DNA from: Aquilutibacter rugosus
Lineage (GTDB): Bacteria > Pseudomonadota > Gammaproteobacteria > Xanthomonadales > Xanthomonadaceae
NCBI RefSeq assembly: GCF_036541335.1
Contig: NZ_JAZHBO010000002.1
Coordinates: 62,001 to 126,000, forward strand
Length of the DNA stretch: 64,000 nucleotides
Reading direction: 5' to 3'
The notes under the pieces were generated by a model. The model saw only the letters and a list, made by a program, of their open reading frames with translations. It did no database searches and was not told where the DNA came from. The translations under genes were made by a program, and so were the position numbers. Every line of letters begins with the position of its first letter. Within the stretch, counting starts at the first letter, position 1. Positions 56,548 to 64,000 of the stretch are shown here, piece after piece.

Positions 56548-57923
56548 CTGCATTTACCCAACTGGCCTTGCCCGCCGCGCTACTTGAAGCGGTGGAGCTG
56601 GCCGGTCTGACGGACATGACGCCGGTGCAGGAACAGGCCCTACCGCCGATTCTGGAAAACCGTGATGTGCTGGCCCTGGCTCCTACCGGCAGCGGCAAGA
56701 CCGCCGCGTTTGCTCTGGGTCTGTTGCGCGAGATCCAAACCGAACGCATACAGACGCAAGCGCTGGTCCTGTGTCCGACGCGCGAGCTGGCCGATCAGGT
56801 CGCCGCACAGATTCGCCGCTTTGGTGTACGTCTGCCCAATCTCAAAGTCCTGCTGCTGACCGGCGGGATGCCAATGGGCCCGCAACTGAGCTCTTTGTCA
56901 GTGCACGATCCACACGTGGTCGTCGGCACGCCGGGTCGCATTGTCGATCTGCTGAAAAAGCGTGCCTTGCATCTGCAGAACCTGCGCACCCTGGTTCTCG
57001 ATGAAGCCGATCGCATGCTCGACATGGGCTTTACCGAATCGCTCGAAGCGATCCTGGCAAAGGTCCCCAAACAGCGCCAGACACTCATGTTCTCGGCCAC
57101 CATGCCCGAAGCACTTGAGACCATCGCGCGCACGCACATGCAGGAGGCCGTGCGAATTCAGGCCGCCGGTGAAGCCGCGCATGCCGATATTCGCAGCGAG
57201 TTCTTCCAGGTGCGCGATGCGGAAAAGGCCATGGCACTGATCCAGGTGTTGCGCGAGCGACGCCCGCAGGCGGCTGTGGTGTTCTGCAATACCCGCAAAG
57301 CCTGTGATGCCGTCCAGCAGCAGTTGGATGCGGCCGGATTCAGTGCGCTGGCTCTGCATGGCGATTACGAACAGCGCGATCGCGATGAAGTCCTGATCCG
57401 ATTTGCCAATGAATCGGCCAATGTGCTCGTCGCCACCGATGTCGCGGCCCGCGGTCTCGATGTGAGCCATGTTGATCTGGTGATCAACTACGATGTGCCG
57501 TTCGAACCCGAGGTGCATATCCACCGTGTCGGTCGCACCGGTCGTGCGGGCAAGCAGGGCAACGCCATTACCTTGGTGGGCGATACCGACGGCAACCGTC
57601 TGAGTGCCATTGCGGCATTGCTCGGTACCCCCATTGAGCCTAAGACCTTGCGTTCCATGCGTCTGAGCAATGCCGAGAAGCTGTTTGCCCCCATGCGCAC
57701 GCTGCGCATCGACGGCGGCAAGTCGGACAAGCTCCGCCCCGGCGATATCCTGGGTACGCTGACAGGCGAGGGCGGACTCAAGGCCGAAGCGATCGGCAAG
57801 ATTGCGATCCGCGCCACGCGTTCGTATGTGGCGATTCGTCGCGGTCAGGCGCAGGCTGCATTGAACTACTTGCGTAACGGCAAGATCAAAGGCCGGAAGT
57901 TCCGCGCCGCCTCCCTCGACTGA
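56544..57923 (+). CDS. dbpA: DEAD-box ATP-dependent RNA helicase DbpA
   Basis: 459 residues. Q motif, Walker A APTGSGKT (46-53), VLDEADRMLDMGF, SATMP, ARGLDVSHVD and HRVGRTGRAG give a complete DEAD-box core. The C-terminal DbpA RNA-binding domain (PMRTLRIDGGKSDKLRPGD, GKIAIRATRSYVAI, GKIKGRKFR) recognises hairpin 92 of 23S rRNA. It acts in 50S assembly. The ATG overlaps the methyltransferase stop, so both RNA-modifying functions are coupled. Confidence 0.94.
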   Translation: MTAFTQLALPAALLEAVELAGLTDMTPVQEQALPPILENRDVLALAPTGSGKTAAFALGLLREIQTERIQTQALVLCPTRELADQVAAQIRRFGVRLPNLKVLLLTGGMPMGPQLSSLSVHDPHVVVGTPGRIVDLLKKRALHLQNLRTLVLDEADRMLDMGFTESLEAILAKVPKQRQTLMFSATMPEALETIARTHMQEAVRIQAAGEAAHADIRSEFFQVRDAEKAMALIQVLRERRPQAAVVFCNTRKACDAVQQQLDAAGFSALALHGDYEQRDRDEVLIRFANESANVLVATDVAARGLDVSHVDLVINYDVPFEPEVHIHRVGRTGRAGKQGNAITLVGDTDGNRLSAIAALLGTPIEPKTLRSMRLSNAEKLFAPMRTLRIDGGKSDKLRPGDILGTLTGEGGLKAEAIGKIAIRATRSYVAIRRGQAQAALNYLRNGKIKGRKFRAASLD

Positions 57924-57931
57924 GAACCGCA

Positions 57932-58813
57932 ATGGCTACCACGAATCCATCCCCCGTCGCCGATAACCGCCTGCTGGATAATGGCGAGCTGCTGTTGCTC
58001 GGTGCCATCTGGGGCGCTTCGTTCCTGTTTATGCGAATTTCAGCACCGGAGTTCGGTGCCTTGCCGGTGGCCTTTTTGAGGGTCCTGTTCGGTGCCGCCC
58101 TGCTGTTGCCGTTTCTCCTCAAAGCCCGAGCACAGTTCCCCGCAACGCTGTGGCCCAAGCTGTTCGGCATCGGTGCCGTGAACACCGCGATTCCATTTGC
58201 TCTGTTTGCGTGGGCGGCGGAGCGGGCCCCGGCCGGTGTCTCGTCCATCGCCAATGCCATGACCGTGCTGTTTACGGCGCTGGCGGGCGTGCTGTTCTTT
58301 GGCCAGTCCACTACGCTTAAACGCATGTTGGCGCTACTGCTCGGCTTTGCCGGTGTCATCGTGCTTGCATCCGGCAAGACCGATGGGGCCCACTTCGGTT
58401 GGCCGGTCGCTGCCGGTGTAACGGCTGCAGCGCTGTATGGCCTCGGCATCAACTGGGTCAAGCGACATCTCTCGCATCTGCCCTCGGGTGCAGTGGCGTG
58501 CGCCACCTTGGTCTGTTCGGCAATCATGCTGGCACCGTTTGCCCTCTGGCAGTGGCCGCAGCATGCGGTCAGTCAGACGGCATGGCTGTCCACAATCGGG
58601 TTGGGTTTGCTGTGCTCGGGCATTGCCTTTGTGCTGTATTACCGACTGATTGCCCGCATCGGGGCCTCGCGCGCTTCGACGGTGACGTATCTGATTCCGC
58701 TGTTTGCCGTGACCTGGGCGTGGATCTTTCTGCGTGAGCCCTTAACCTGGAGCATGGCGGTGGCCTGCGGCATGATTCTGCTGAGCGTGTTCATCAGTCA
58801 GCGGCAAGCGTAG
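57932..58813 (+). CDS. EamA/DMT-family transporter
   Basis: 293 residues with ten membrane segments in two EamA repeats; LLGAIWGASFLFMRIS and VTYLIPLFAVTWAWIFLREPLTW mark the two. The family exports amino acids or other small metabolites. The substrate is unknown. It follows dbpA by eight bases. Confidence 0.85.
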   Translation: MATTNPSPVADNRLLDNGELLLLGAIWGASFLFMRISAPEFGALPVAFLRVLFGAALLLPFLLKARAQFPATLWPKLFGIGAVNTAIPFALFAWAAERAPAGVSSIANAMTVLFTALAGVLFFGQSTTLKRMLALLLGFAGVIVLASGKTDGAHFGWPVAAGVTAAALYGLGINWVKRHLSHLPSGAVACATLVCSAIMLAPFALWQWPQHAVSQTAWLSTIGLGLLCSGIAFVLYYRLIARIGASRASTVTYLIPLFAVTWAWIFLREPLTWSMAVACGMILLSVFISQRQA

Positions 58814-58830
58814 GTTCCGCAGCAGGCAAT

Positions 58831-58863
58831 AAAAAACGGGTGTCGTTATCGACACCCGTTTTT
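58831..58863. terminator. Bidirectional terminator after the EamA gene
   Basis: AAAAAACGGGTGTCG and CGACACCCGTTTTT around TTAT, with A- and T-runs on both flanks. It separates the convergent EamA and DUF885 genes. Confidence 0.93.
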
Positions 58864-58888
58864 ATCTGGAAGAGACAGAACGGCGGAC

Positions 58889-60709
58889 TTAGCGGATCGG
58901 CTCGCCGAGCATCAGTTCGCGGACAAAGCGCGGAGCGGGTGCACCGTAGCTCAGGACCTTGTCGTGATACTCCTTGAGCTTGAAGTTCTTGCCCCAGGCC
59001 TTTTCGGCCGCCCGACGCATATCGTACTGCTCCTGCACGCCCACAAAATAGGTGGGAAGCTGAGTCGACGACAGTTGGGCACGGACCCACTTGCCGGCGG
59101 CCTCTCGCTCCTGCTGGAAGGCACGACGGGTCATCAGATCCATCGCCTGTTCACGCGTCCAGTTGTTGACGTGCACACCCTGATCCAGGATCGAGTTCGA
59201 GATGGTGCGCAGGTAGAACTTCAACTGCATCAGGTGGAACAGCGGATCGTTATTGAGATAGCCGGCCTTGCGCATCATGTCTTCGGTGTACACGGCCCAG
59301 CCTTCCGCAAACAGACCCGAGCGATTGACGGCACGGATCAGCGACGGATTCTGAGCGGAGAAGGCGCCTTCGAGATAGTGACCCGGCATGGCCTCGTGAA
59401 TCGAGAGCAGATGGATCATGCGCTTGTTGTATTCGCGCAGAAATGAATCCACTTGCGTGTCCGTCCATTCTTCGGGGATGGGCGAGACGGCGTAGAACGT
59501 CTTCTGGGCTTTGTCGAGCGGGCCCGGCGAGTCGGCGTAAGCGACCGCAAAGCCCTGCTGAAATTTCGGCATCAGAATGATTTCGACCGGTGCCTCCGGC
59601 ATGGTCATCAGATTGTGCGTACGGACAAACTCAGTCGCTTCCTGCAGGGTTTGCTTAGCAAACGGCACCAGGTCGTCGCGTGCGGGCTTGTCGGCATAGG
59701 CCAGTTCCAACGCGGCCTCAATGGCCTTTTGCTGTTGGGCCTCGGTCGGCTTGCTGCCCAGGTACAGATCTTTGCGGTCCTTTAGCACCTTCTGCGCAAT
59801 GCTGTACATGTCCTTGCGTACCCGGGTCATCTCGGCTTCGGCACGACGACCGATTTCCTGACGCGACAACTCGGAGTTCAGCGAGAACTTGAGCTTCTGG
59901 TCATACAGCTTGGCACCCAGGCGGAAGTCACCCTTGGCGTTCGGAACCAGCGTGCCATCGAGCCACTTCTGGTGCTCATCCACTGCAACTTTGAGCTTGG
60001 CCACCTCATCGTTCATGCGGGCCTGATCCGCTGCGTTGAGTGATGCCATGTTCGGCGTGATGTAGTTGTCGATCAGATCGAGCAGACCCTGATTCTGCCG
60101 CGCAACGGTTTCTGCATGAGTCTTCGGCACGCGTGCCGGATCCAGATTTTCGCGGGCTTGTTGCAGAATCTTCGGAATCAGTGCGATACGGGTGATCGCC
60201 GACTGCATGCGTTGTTCGATCGGCGCGTAATCGCGAGCCATCAGACCGTAGATGGCACTACCGGCAATGCCGCTGTAAATCTGCGGATCCCAGGCCCAGG
60301 CTTGCAGCGTCTCACTCGAAAAGATATTGGAGCGCAGATCGTTCTTGAGGATCAGCGCGTCGACCTGGTCTTCGCGCGAGAGCTTGTTCAACGGCAGTTT
60401 GTCGAGTCGGGCCAGCAGGTTCTTGCTAAAGGCCAGGCCCTTGTTGCGACCGGCAGCTGAGAGATCATCAATACGGTCATCGTAACGATGGTCGCCCTGT
60501 TGCGTGGCGTTGATCGGGCTCAGCAGCATGGACTGCTCGTACCACTCCTTGGTCAGCGCGTCGAACTGCGATTTCACTTTGCTGTCCACGGTGACCTTGG
60601 CAGCTGCAGTCGACTTGGCAGTAGAGGATTTAGCCAGCGCCGTCGCAGGGGTAGCAGTGCCTAGGGCAGCAGCAATCGTGGTGGCCAGCAACAGTTTGGA
60701 TAAAGACAT
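58889..60709 (-). CDS. DUF885 exported metallopeptidase-like protein
   Basis: 606 residues. Signal peptide-like N-terminus (MSLSKLLLATTIAAALGTATPATALA). HEAMPGH at 438-444 is the zinc-binding HExxxxH-type signature of DUF885, and FAEGWAVYTEDMM lies about 30 residues later. It is a predicted periplasmic or outer-membrane-associated peptidase; substrates are undefined. ATG 60709 is preferred to an upstream GTG. It lies 12 bases after a cyclophilin lipoprotein gene on the same strand. Confidence 0.85.
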   Translation of the reverse strand: MSLSKLLLATTIAAALGTATPATALAKSSTAKSTAAAKVTVDSKVKSQFDALTKEWYEQSMLLSPINATQQGDHRYDDRIDDLSAAGRNKGLAFSKNLLARLDKLPLNKLSREDQVDALILKNDLRSNIFSSETLQAWAWDPQIYSGIAGSAIYGLMARDYAPIEQRMQSAITRIALIPKILQQARENLDPARVPKTHAETVARQNQGLLDLIDNYITPNMASLNAADQARMNDEVAKLKVAVDEHQKWLDGTLVPNAKGDFRLGAKLYDQKLKFSLNSELSRQEIGRRAEAEMTRVRKDMYSIAQKVLKDRKDLYLGSKPTEAQQQKAIEAALELAYADKPARDDLVPFAKQTLQEATEFVRTHNLMTMPEAPVEIILMPKFQQGFAVAYADSPGPLDKAQKTFYAVSPIPEEWTDTQVDSFLREYNKRMIHLLSIHEAMPGHYLEGAFSAQNPSLIRAVNRSGLFAEGWAVYTEDMMRKAGYLNNDPLFHLMQLKFYLRTISNSILDQGVHVNNWTREQAMDLMTRRAFQQEREAAGKWVRAQLSSTQLPTYFVGVQEQYDMRRAAEKAWGKNFKLKEYHDKVLSYGAPAPRFVRELMLGEPIR

Positions 60710-60721
60710 ATTCACTCGTTC

Positions 60722-61654
60722 TCAGTTGGTGGGGGCGGTGCGGATCGGCACCGTGACATTGCAGATATTGGTATAGCCGGCCGGACGCACGTACCAGGTG
60801 TCGCGGCGATTGCGGCGATTCTCGGTCAGTTCGGCAAACGCTGCACTATCCGTACGAAGAACTTGCAGGCGCGGCGCGGACGGATCTTCGGCGGCCAGGC
60901 GCACGCGCGTCAGCGGTGCGCGTTGTTCGGCCTTCTCGTAAAAGCCCAAAGGACCGGTGCCGCGGGGCAGGGGCGTAAGAACTTCCATGCCGCTCAACAC
61001 GCGACCGACGACAGTGATGTTGCGATCGAGATTGCGTGGCGCCTGACCGATCACGACGTAGAGCGAGCTGCCATCGCCACTGTCCGGCGGGTTGCCGCGA
61101 CCTACACCGACGGCTCCGTAGCAATGGGTCAACCAGGCCGACTGGCCATCGCTGGCGGCGGCAAAGCCTTCGCTGAAACCGCCCAGACGGGCCCAGCCAT
61201 CGACATCGGGTAGGGCCTTAAAGTCCAGACCTTGCAGCGGACGTTCGTATTCGGCCGGAATCTGATTGTTGACGGTGCCGGTAGAGCGCTTGAGCTTGGG
61301 ATCTTCGTCGTTCGGATCGCCCCACTGCACGACATAATTCTCGTGCGAGCGCAGGATGGCGAGACCATCCCAGTAGCCGCTACGGGTCAGTGTGCGAATG
61401 TTGGCGACGTGCGCAGGCGCGAATGAGGGCGCCAGTTCAATCATCACGGTCTTGCCGGCGACATCCATCAGCATCAGGTTTTCAGGTGAAACCGTGCGCC
61501 AATCGGCTGCCGTGGTGGACTTCAGAATCTCATCGGTGCTGCGTTGCGGACCGGTAGACGCAGCGGGCGCGGTTGCAGCAGTTGGGGTGGACAGCGTGGC
61601 GCAGGCAGTTAGGCCACCCATCAGCAGGGCGGTGAGCAGGGCGTGATAACGCAT
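60722..61654 (-). CDS. Cyclophilin-type peptidyl-prolyl isomerase lipoprotein
   Basis: 310 residues. Lipobox GLTAC makes Cys18 the lipidation site; a Thr/Ala/Pro-rich linker follows. The cyclophilin domain is divergent: MIELAPSFAPAHVANIRTL, SHENYVVQWGDPN and VVIGQAPRNLDRNITVVGRV are recognisable, but the catalytic FHRVI and QGGD motifs are altered (AILRSHENYVVQWGD), so activity is uncertain. It would act in the periplasm. It precedes the DUF885 gene by 12 bases, suggesting an operon. Confidence 0.82.
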   Translation of the reverse strand: MRYHALLTALLMGGLTACATLSTPTAATAPAASTGPQRSTDEILKSTTAADWRTVSPENLMLMDVAGKTVMIELAPSFAPAHVANIRTLTRSGYWDGLAILRSHENYVVQWGDPNDEDPKLKRSTGTVNNQIPAEYERPLQGLDFKALPDVDGWARLGGFSEGFAAASDGQSAWLTHCYGAVGVGRGNPPDSGDGSSLYVVIGQAPRNLDRNITVVGRVLSGMEVLTPLPRGTGPLGFYEKAEQRAPLTRVRLAAEDPSAPRLQVLRTDSAAFAELTENRRNRRDTWYVRPAGYTNICNVTVPIRTAPTN

Positions 61655-61766
61655 GTTCGATGAAGTCCTCGGCGAGCAATCGTTCCAGCCTAACGGATTG
61701 AGAGCGATTAATGGAGTGGTGATGACTTCCGGCCTATTCACTATGTTGAACTAAGCACTACTATTA

Positions 61767-61774
61767 ACTTAAGT
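61767..61774. promoter_or_regulatory. Palindrome upstream of padR
   Basis: ACTTAAGT is a perfect eight-base palindrome in an AT-rich stretch, 31 bases before padR; a TTGAAC hexamer lies at 61746-61751. It could be the autoregulatory operator of the PadR protein, but this is weak evidence. Confidence 0.3.
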
Positions 61775-61804
61775 GTAGCTAGAAGCCCACCTAGGCAACC
61801 CAAA

Positions 61805-62179
61805 ATGACCAGCTCATTCGACCTTGAAGCGCACGTCCGCAAGTTCCAGAAGGAACTCGCATCGGGCACCGTGTCGCTGACCTTACTCGCGGTGCTTGCA
61901 CACGCGCCCGAGCCCTTATACGGCTATCAGATCGCCAAACAGCTCGAACAGCAAGCAGGCGGGGTGCTCGCCGGCAAGCAAAGTGCGCTGTACCCAGTGC
62001 TGCGCAATCTCGAAACGGCAGGTCTGCTCTCGAGCATGATCGAGCCTTCGCAATCGGGACCGCCGCGCCGTTACTACACCATCACGAACGATGGCCGCAC
62101 AGTGCTGGAGCACTGGTCACAAACGTGGTTCGCCACCCGCAATTCCATTGACGCCGTATTGGAGCCAGGTCTGTCATGA
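61805..62179 (+). CDS. PadR-family transcriptional regulator
   Basis: 124 residues, PadR winged helix: SGTVSLTLLAVLAHAPEPLYGYQIAKQLEQ and SALYPVLRNLETAGLLSS, with the RRYYTITNDGRTVL wing. An N-terminal extension of about 18 residues precedes it. Its stop overlaps the start of a HAAS-domain membrane protein (ATGA), the usual partner of this PadR subgroup, in which the regulator responds to envelope or antibiotic signals. Confidence 0.9.
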   Translation: MTSSFDLEAHVRKFQKELASGTVSLTLLAVLAHAPEPLYGYQIAKQLEQQAGGVLAGKQSALYPVLRNLETAGLLSSMIEPSQSGPPRRYYTITNDGRTVLEHWSQTWFATRNSIDAVLEPGLS

Positions 62180-63132
62180 ATACTGTTAATTCACTGTCCC
62201 CCCGCACCATGGAGGAATTTCTGGCGCAACTGCGTGATGCCTTGCGCGGTAGCGATCCCGCAATGATCCAGGACGCGCTGTTCGACAGCGAGGACTACCT
62301 GCGTGCTGCAATCGCCGACAACGCTGCCTTATGCGAATCCGAAGTGATGGCCAAGGTCTTAAATGATTACGGCACACCGCAGGAAGTCGCGGGCAACTAC
62401 CGCCAAACCGATGCAACGGTACAGGCTGCAATTCAACCGGCGGCCAAACCGCGGATTACGGCCAATGACCGGCAGCCGGGCTGGTTCCGCCGCCTGTTCA
62501 ATGTGCTGCTGGATCCGCACGCCTATGGCTCGCTGTTCTACATGCTGCTGTCGGTCTGGACCGGCGTATTTTACTTTGCGTACGTTGTGACCGGTATCAG
62601 TCTCTCGCTCGGTACCATCGTACTGATCTTCGGCATACCGTTGCTGATCCTGTTCCTGGGCAGTATCCGCATCCTTGCACTGGTCGAAGGCCGTATCGTC
62701 GAAGCCTTACTCGGCGTGCGCATGCCGCGCCGTCCCGCGCTGCCCAAGGATCCTTCGCGTACCGGCTGGATTCCGCGCATTAAAGGCTTCTTTACCGATC
62801 CTCGCACGTGGAGCACCATGCTGTATCTGCTGCTCATGCTGCCCCTGGGTGTGATCTACTTCGGCGTAAGTATCTGTCTGCTGGCGATGGCACTGTCGTT
62901 CCTGCTGACACCAATCGCAGCGCTGTTCGGCGAGTTCCAGATTGATGGCGTGGTGGTCAATATGAGCCATATACAGATTCTTGGAACGGATCTGACCACC
63001 TCGGGTTGGGTGATGCTGCCGATCTTTGTAGTGCTGGGTGTGCTGTGCACCTTGGTGCTGCTCCATTTGGCCCGCTGGGTCGGCAAATGGCACGGTGCAT
63101 TGGCCAAGAATCTGCTGGTAATCCGCGATTAG
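62176..63132 (+). CDS. HAAS/sensor-domain membrane protein
   Basis: 318 residues. The N-terminal helical HAAS-like (DUF1700) module contains TMEEFLAQLRDALRG and VMAKVLNDYGTPQEVAGNYR (about 10-75). It is followed by at least four membrane segments in two similar pairs, each pair preceded by a related motif (LLDPHAYGSLFYMLLS; FFTDPRTWSTMLYLLLM), as in the putative sensor domain family. It probably pairs with PadR to sense envelope state. No kinase or phosphatase domain is present. Confidence 0.85.
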   Translation: MNTVNSLSPRTMEEFLAQLRDALRGSDPAMIQDALFDSEDYLRAAIADNAALCESEVMAKVLNDYGTPQEVAGNYRQTDATVQAAIQPAAKPRITANDRQPGWFRRLFNVLLDPHAYGSLFYMLLSVWTGVFYFAYVVTGISLSLGTIVLIFGIPLLILFLGSIRILALVEGRIVEALLGVRMPRRPALPKDPSRTGWIPRIKGFFTDPRTWSTMLYLLLMLPLGVIYFGVSICLLAMALSFLLTPIAALFGEFQIDGVVVNMSHIQILGTDLTTSGWVMLPIFVVLGVLCTLVLLHLARWVGKWHGALAKNLLVIRD

Positions 63133-63156
63133 CCGATGCAACGCGATGCATTTTGC

Positions 63157-63189
63157 AAAAAAGATCCCGGCAATCGCCGGGCTCTTTTA
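63157..63189. terminator. Bidirectional terminator after the HAAS gene
   Basis: AAAAAAGATCCCGGC and GCCGGGCTCTTTT around AATC (one mismatch). It lies between the HAAS gene and the convergent phaZ. Confidence 0.85.
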
Positions 63190-64000
63190 TTACTTGCGGA
63201 TCGGGTGTTCCTGATACTTGCGAATGAATTCGCGTACCACCGGATACACCTGCGTGCGCCAACGCCGGCCGCTGAAGATTCCGTAGTGGCCCGCGCCTTC
63301 GACCGTCATGTGCTGACGATGGGTCTTGGCAATGCCGGTACACAACTGATGCGCGGCTTGGGTCTGACCCGCGCCGGAGATGTCATCGAGCTCGCCCTCG
63401 ATGGTCAGCAGGGCGGTGCGACCGATCTTGGCCGGCTGCACCGGCTCGCCACGAACGCTCCACGTGCCTAACGGCAAACGGTGTTCCTGGAACACGATGC
63501 GCACCGTGTCCAGATAGTATTCGCCGGCGAGATCGAGCACGGCGTTGTACTCATCGTAGAACTCGCGATGCGACTGTGCGTCTTCGAGATCACCCTGAAC
63601 CAGATGCTCGTAGAACTCGACATGCGACATCGCGTGCCGTTCCGGATTCATGGCGACAAAGCCCATGTGCTGCAAAAAGCCCGGGTACACGCGGCGACCG
63701 CGACCGGGATAATTGGCAGGCACCGGCTGCACCAGATTGTTTTCAAACCACGAGATCGGACGGCGGTAGGCCAAGTCGTTCACTTGCGTCGGACTTTGGC
63801 GCGTATCGATCGGGCCGCCCATCATGGTCATGCTGAGTGGGGTCTCTTCGCCGCGTGCTGCCATCAGCGAAATTGCAGCAAGTACAGGCACCGTTGGCTG
63901 GCACACCGAAATCACGTGCAGATTGCGCGCACCGATCAGGCGAATGAATTCCTGCACGTAATCAATGTAATCATCAAGATGGAACGGGCCCTCGGACAGC
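63190..64000 (-). CDS. phaZ: Intracellular polyhydroxyalkanoate depolymerase (5' end outside window)
   Basis: About 270 C-terminal residues are visible; the frame remains open to the window edge, where FHLDDYIDYVQEFIRL is read. The family's core follows: LHVISVCQPTVPVLAAI (the Cys-x-x-x nucleophile region), MMGGPIDTRQSPTQVNDL, FLQHMGFVAMNP and a C-terminal His in EGAGHYGIFSGRRWR. It degrades stored polyhydroxybutyrate. The missing N-terminus is about 130-150 residues by family length. Confidence 0.9.
   Translation of the reverse strand, partial: LSEGPFHLDDYIDYVQEFIRLIGARNLHVISVCQPTVPVLAAISLMAARGEETPLSMTMMGGPIDTRQSPTQVNDLAYRRPISWFENNLVQPVPANYPGRGRRVYPGFLQHMGFVAMNPERHAMSHVEFYEHLVQGDLEDAQSHREFYDEYNAVLDLAGEYYLDTVRIVFQEHRLPLGTWSVRGEPVQPAKIGRTALLTIEGELDDISGAGQTQAAHQLCTGIAKTHRQHMTVEGAGHYGIFSGRRWRTQVYPVVREFIRKYQEHPIRK

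Overview
The window looks like a chromosomal segment of a free-living gammaproteobacterium, most likely in or near the Lysobacterales (Xanthomonadales). This is inferred from gene content and not from an rRNA gene. The supporting content is: no rpmJ between secY and rpsM, a class II DAHP synthase, the prpBC-acnD-prpF form of the methylcitrate pathway, paired S46 dipeptidyl peptidases, a hut pathway using HutF, and a folC-dedD-purF order. Coding density is high, most intergenic gaps are short, and many genes end in strong Rho-independent terminators, several with TTCG loops. I see no rRNA, tRNA, insertion sequence, prophage or CRISPR array.

Layout. 1-3.6 kb: the 3' part of a TonB-dependent-receptor-like gene, facing an NhaC-type antiporter. 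3.7-11.2 kb: a long ribosomal unit, rpsH-rplF-rplR-rpsE-rpmD-rplO-secY-rpsM-rpsK-rpsD-rpoA-rplQ. It starts at rpsH with its own sigma70-like promoter instead of continuing from rpsN, and it has several intercistronic hairpins. 11.2-16.2 kb: dsbB, class II aroG, a small exported protein, typA and ppiB. 17-25.2 kb: an aminotransferase, mdh and the methylcitrate genes prpB-prpC-acnD-prpF. Two of these genes handle oxaloacetate, the co-substrate of PrpC. 25.3-30.8 kb: a beta-class GST, fadH and two tandem OmpA-family genes. 30.9-34.5 kb: an exported protein, an RsuA-family pseudouridine synthase and the threonine-degrading pair tdh-kbl.

34.5-39 kb: two adjacent S46 dipeptidyl peptidases, one with Ser and one with Gly at the specificity position, so a DPP11-like/DPP7-like pair. 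39-43.5 kb: folC-dedD-purF-DUF455, without the cvpA usually found between dedD and purF. 43.5-49 kb: lpxH, gltX and a zinc island: zur, a ZnuD-like receptor and a divergent MerC-domain gene, the last two separated by what look like two adjacent Zur boxes; then bTHX. 49-55.8 kb: an M19 dipeptidase and hutI, hutF and hutU, interrupted by a phosphodiesterase lipoprotein; hutH and hutG are not here. 55.8-64 kb: a SpoU methyltransferase, dbpA, an EamA transporter, a DUF885 metallopeptidase with a cyclophilin lipoprotein, a PadR/HAAS-sensor pair, and the 3' part of an intracellular PHB depolymerase gene that runs off the window.

The metabolic picture is of an organism that lives on peptides and amino acids: exported dipeptidyl peptidases and a dipeptidase, histidine and threonine degradation, propionyl-CoA disposal, unsaturated fatty acid oxidation and PHB turnover. 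The least expected signals are regulatory. They are a related hairpin element (13-base core, 12 identical) in the leaders of rpsH and rpsM, a 10-mer shared in inverted orientation upstream of the two ompA genes, and the tandem Zur boxes that appear to place a MerC protein under zinc control.
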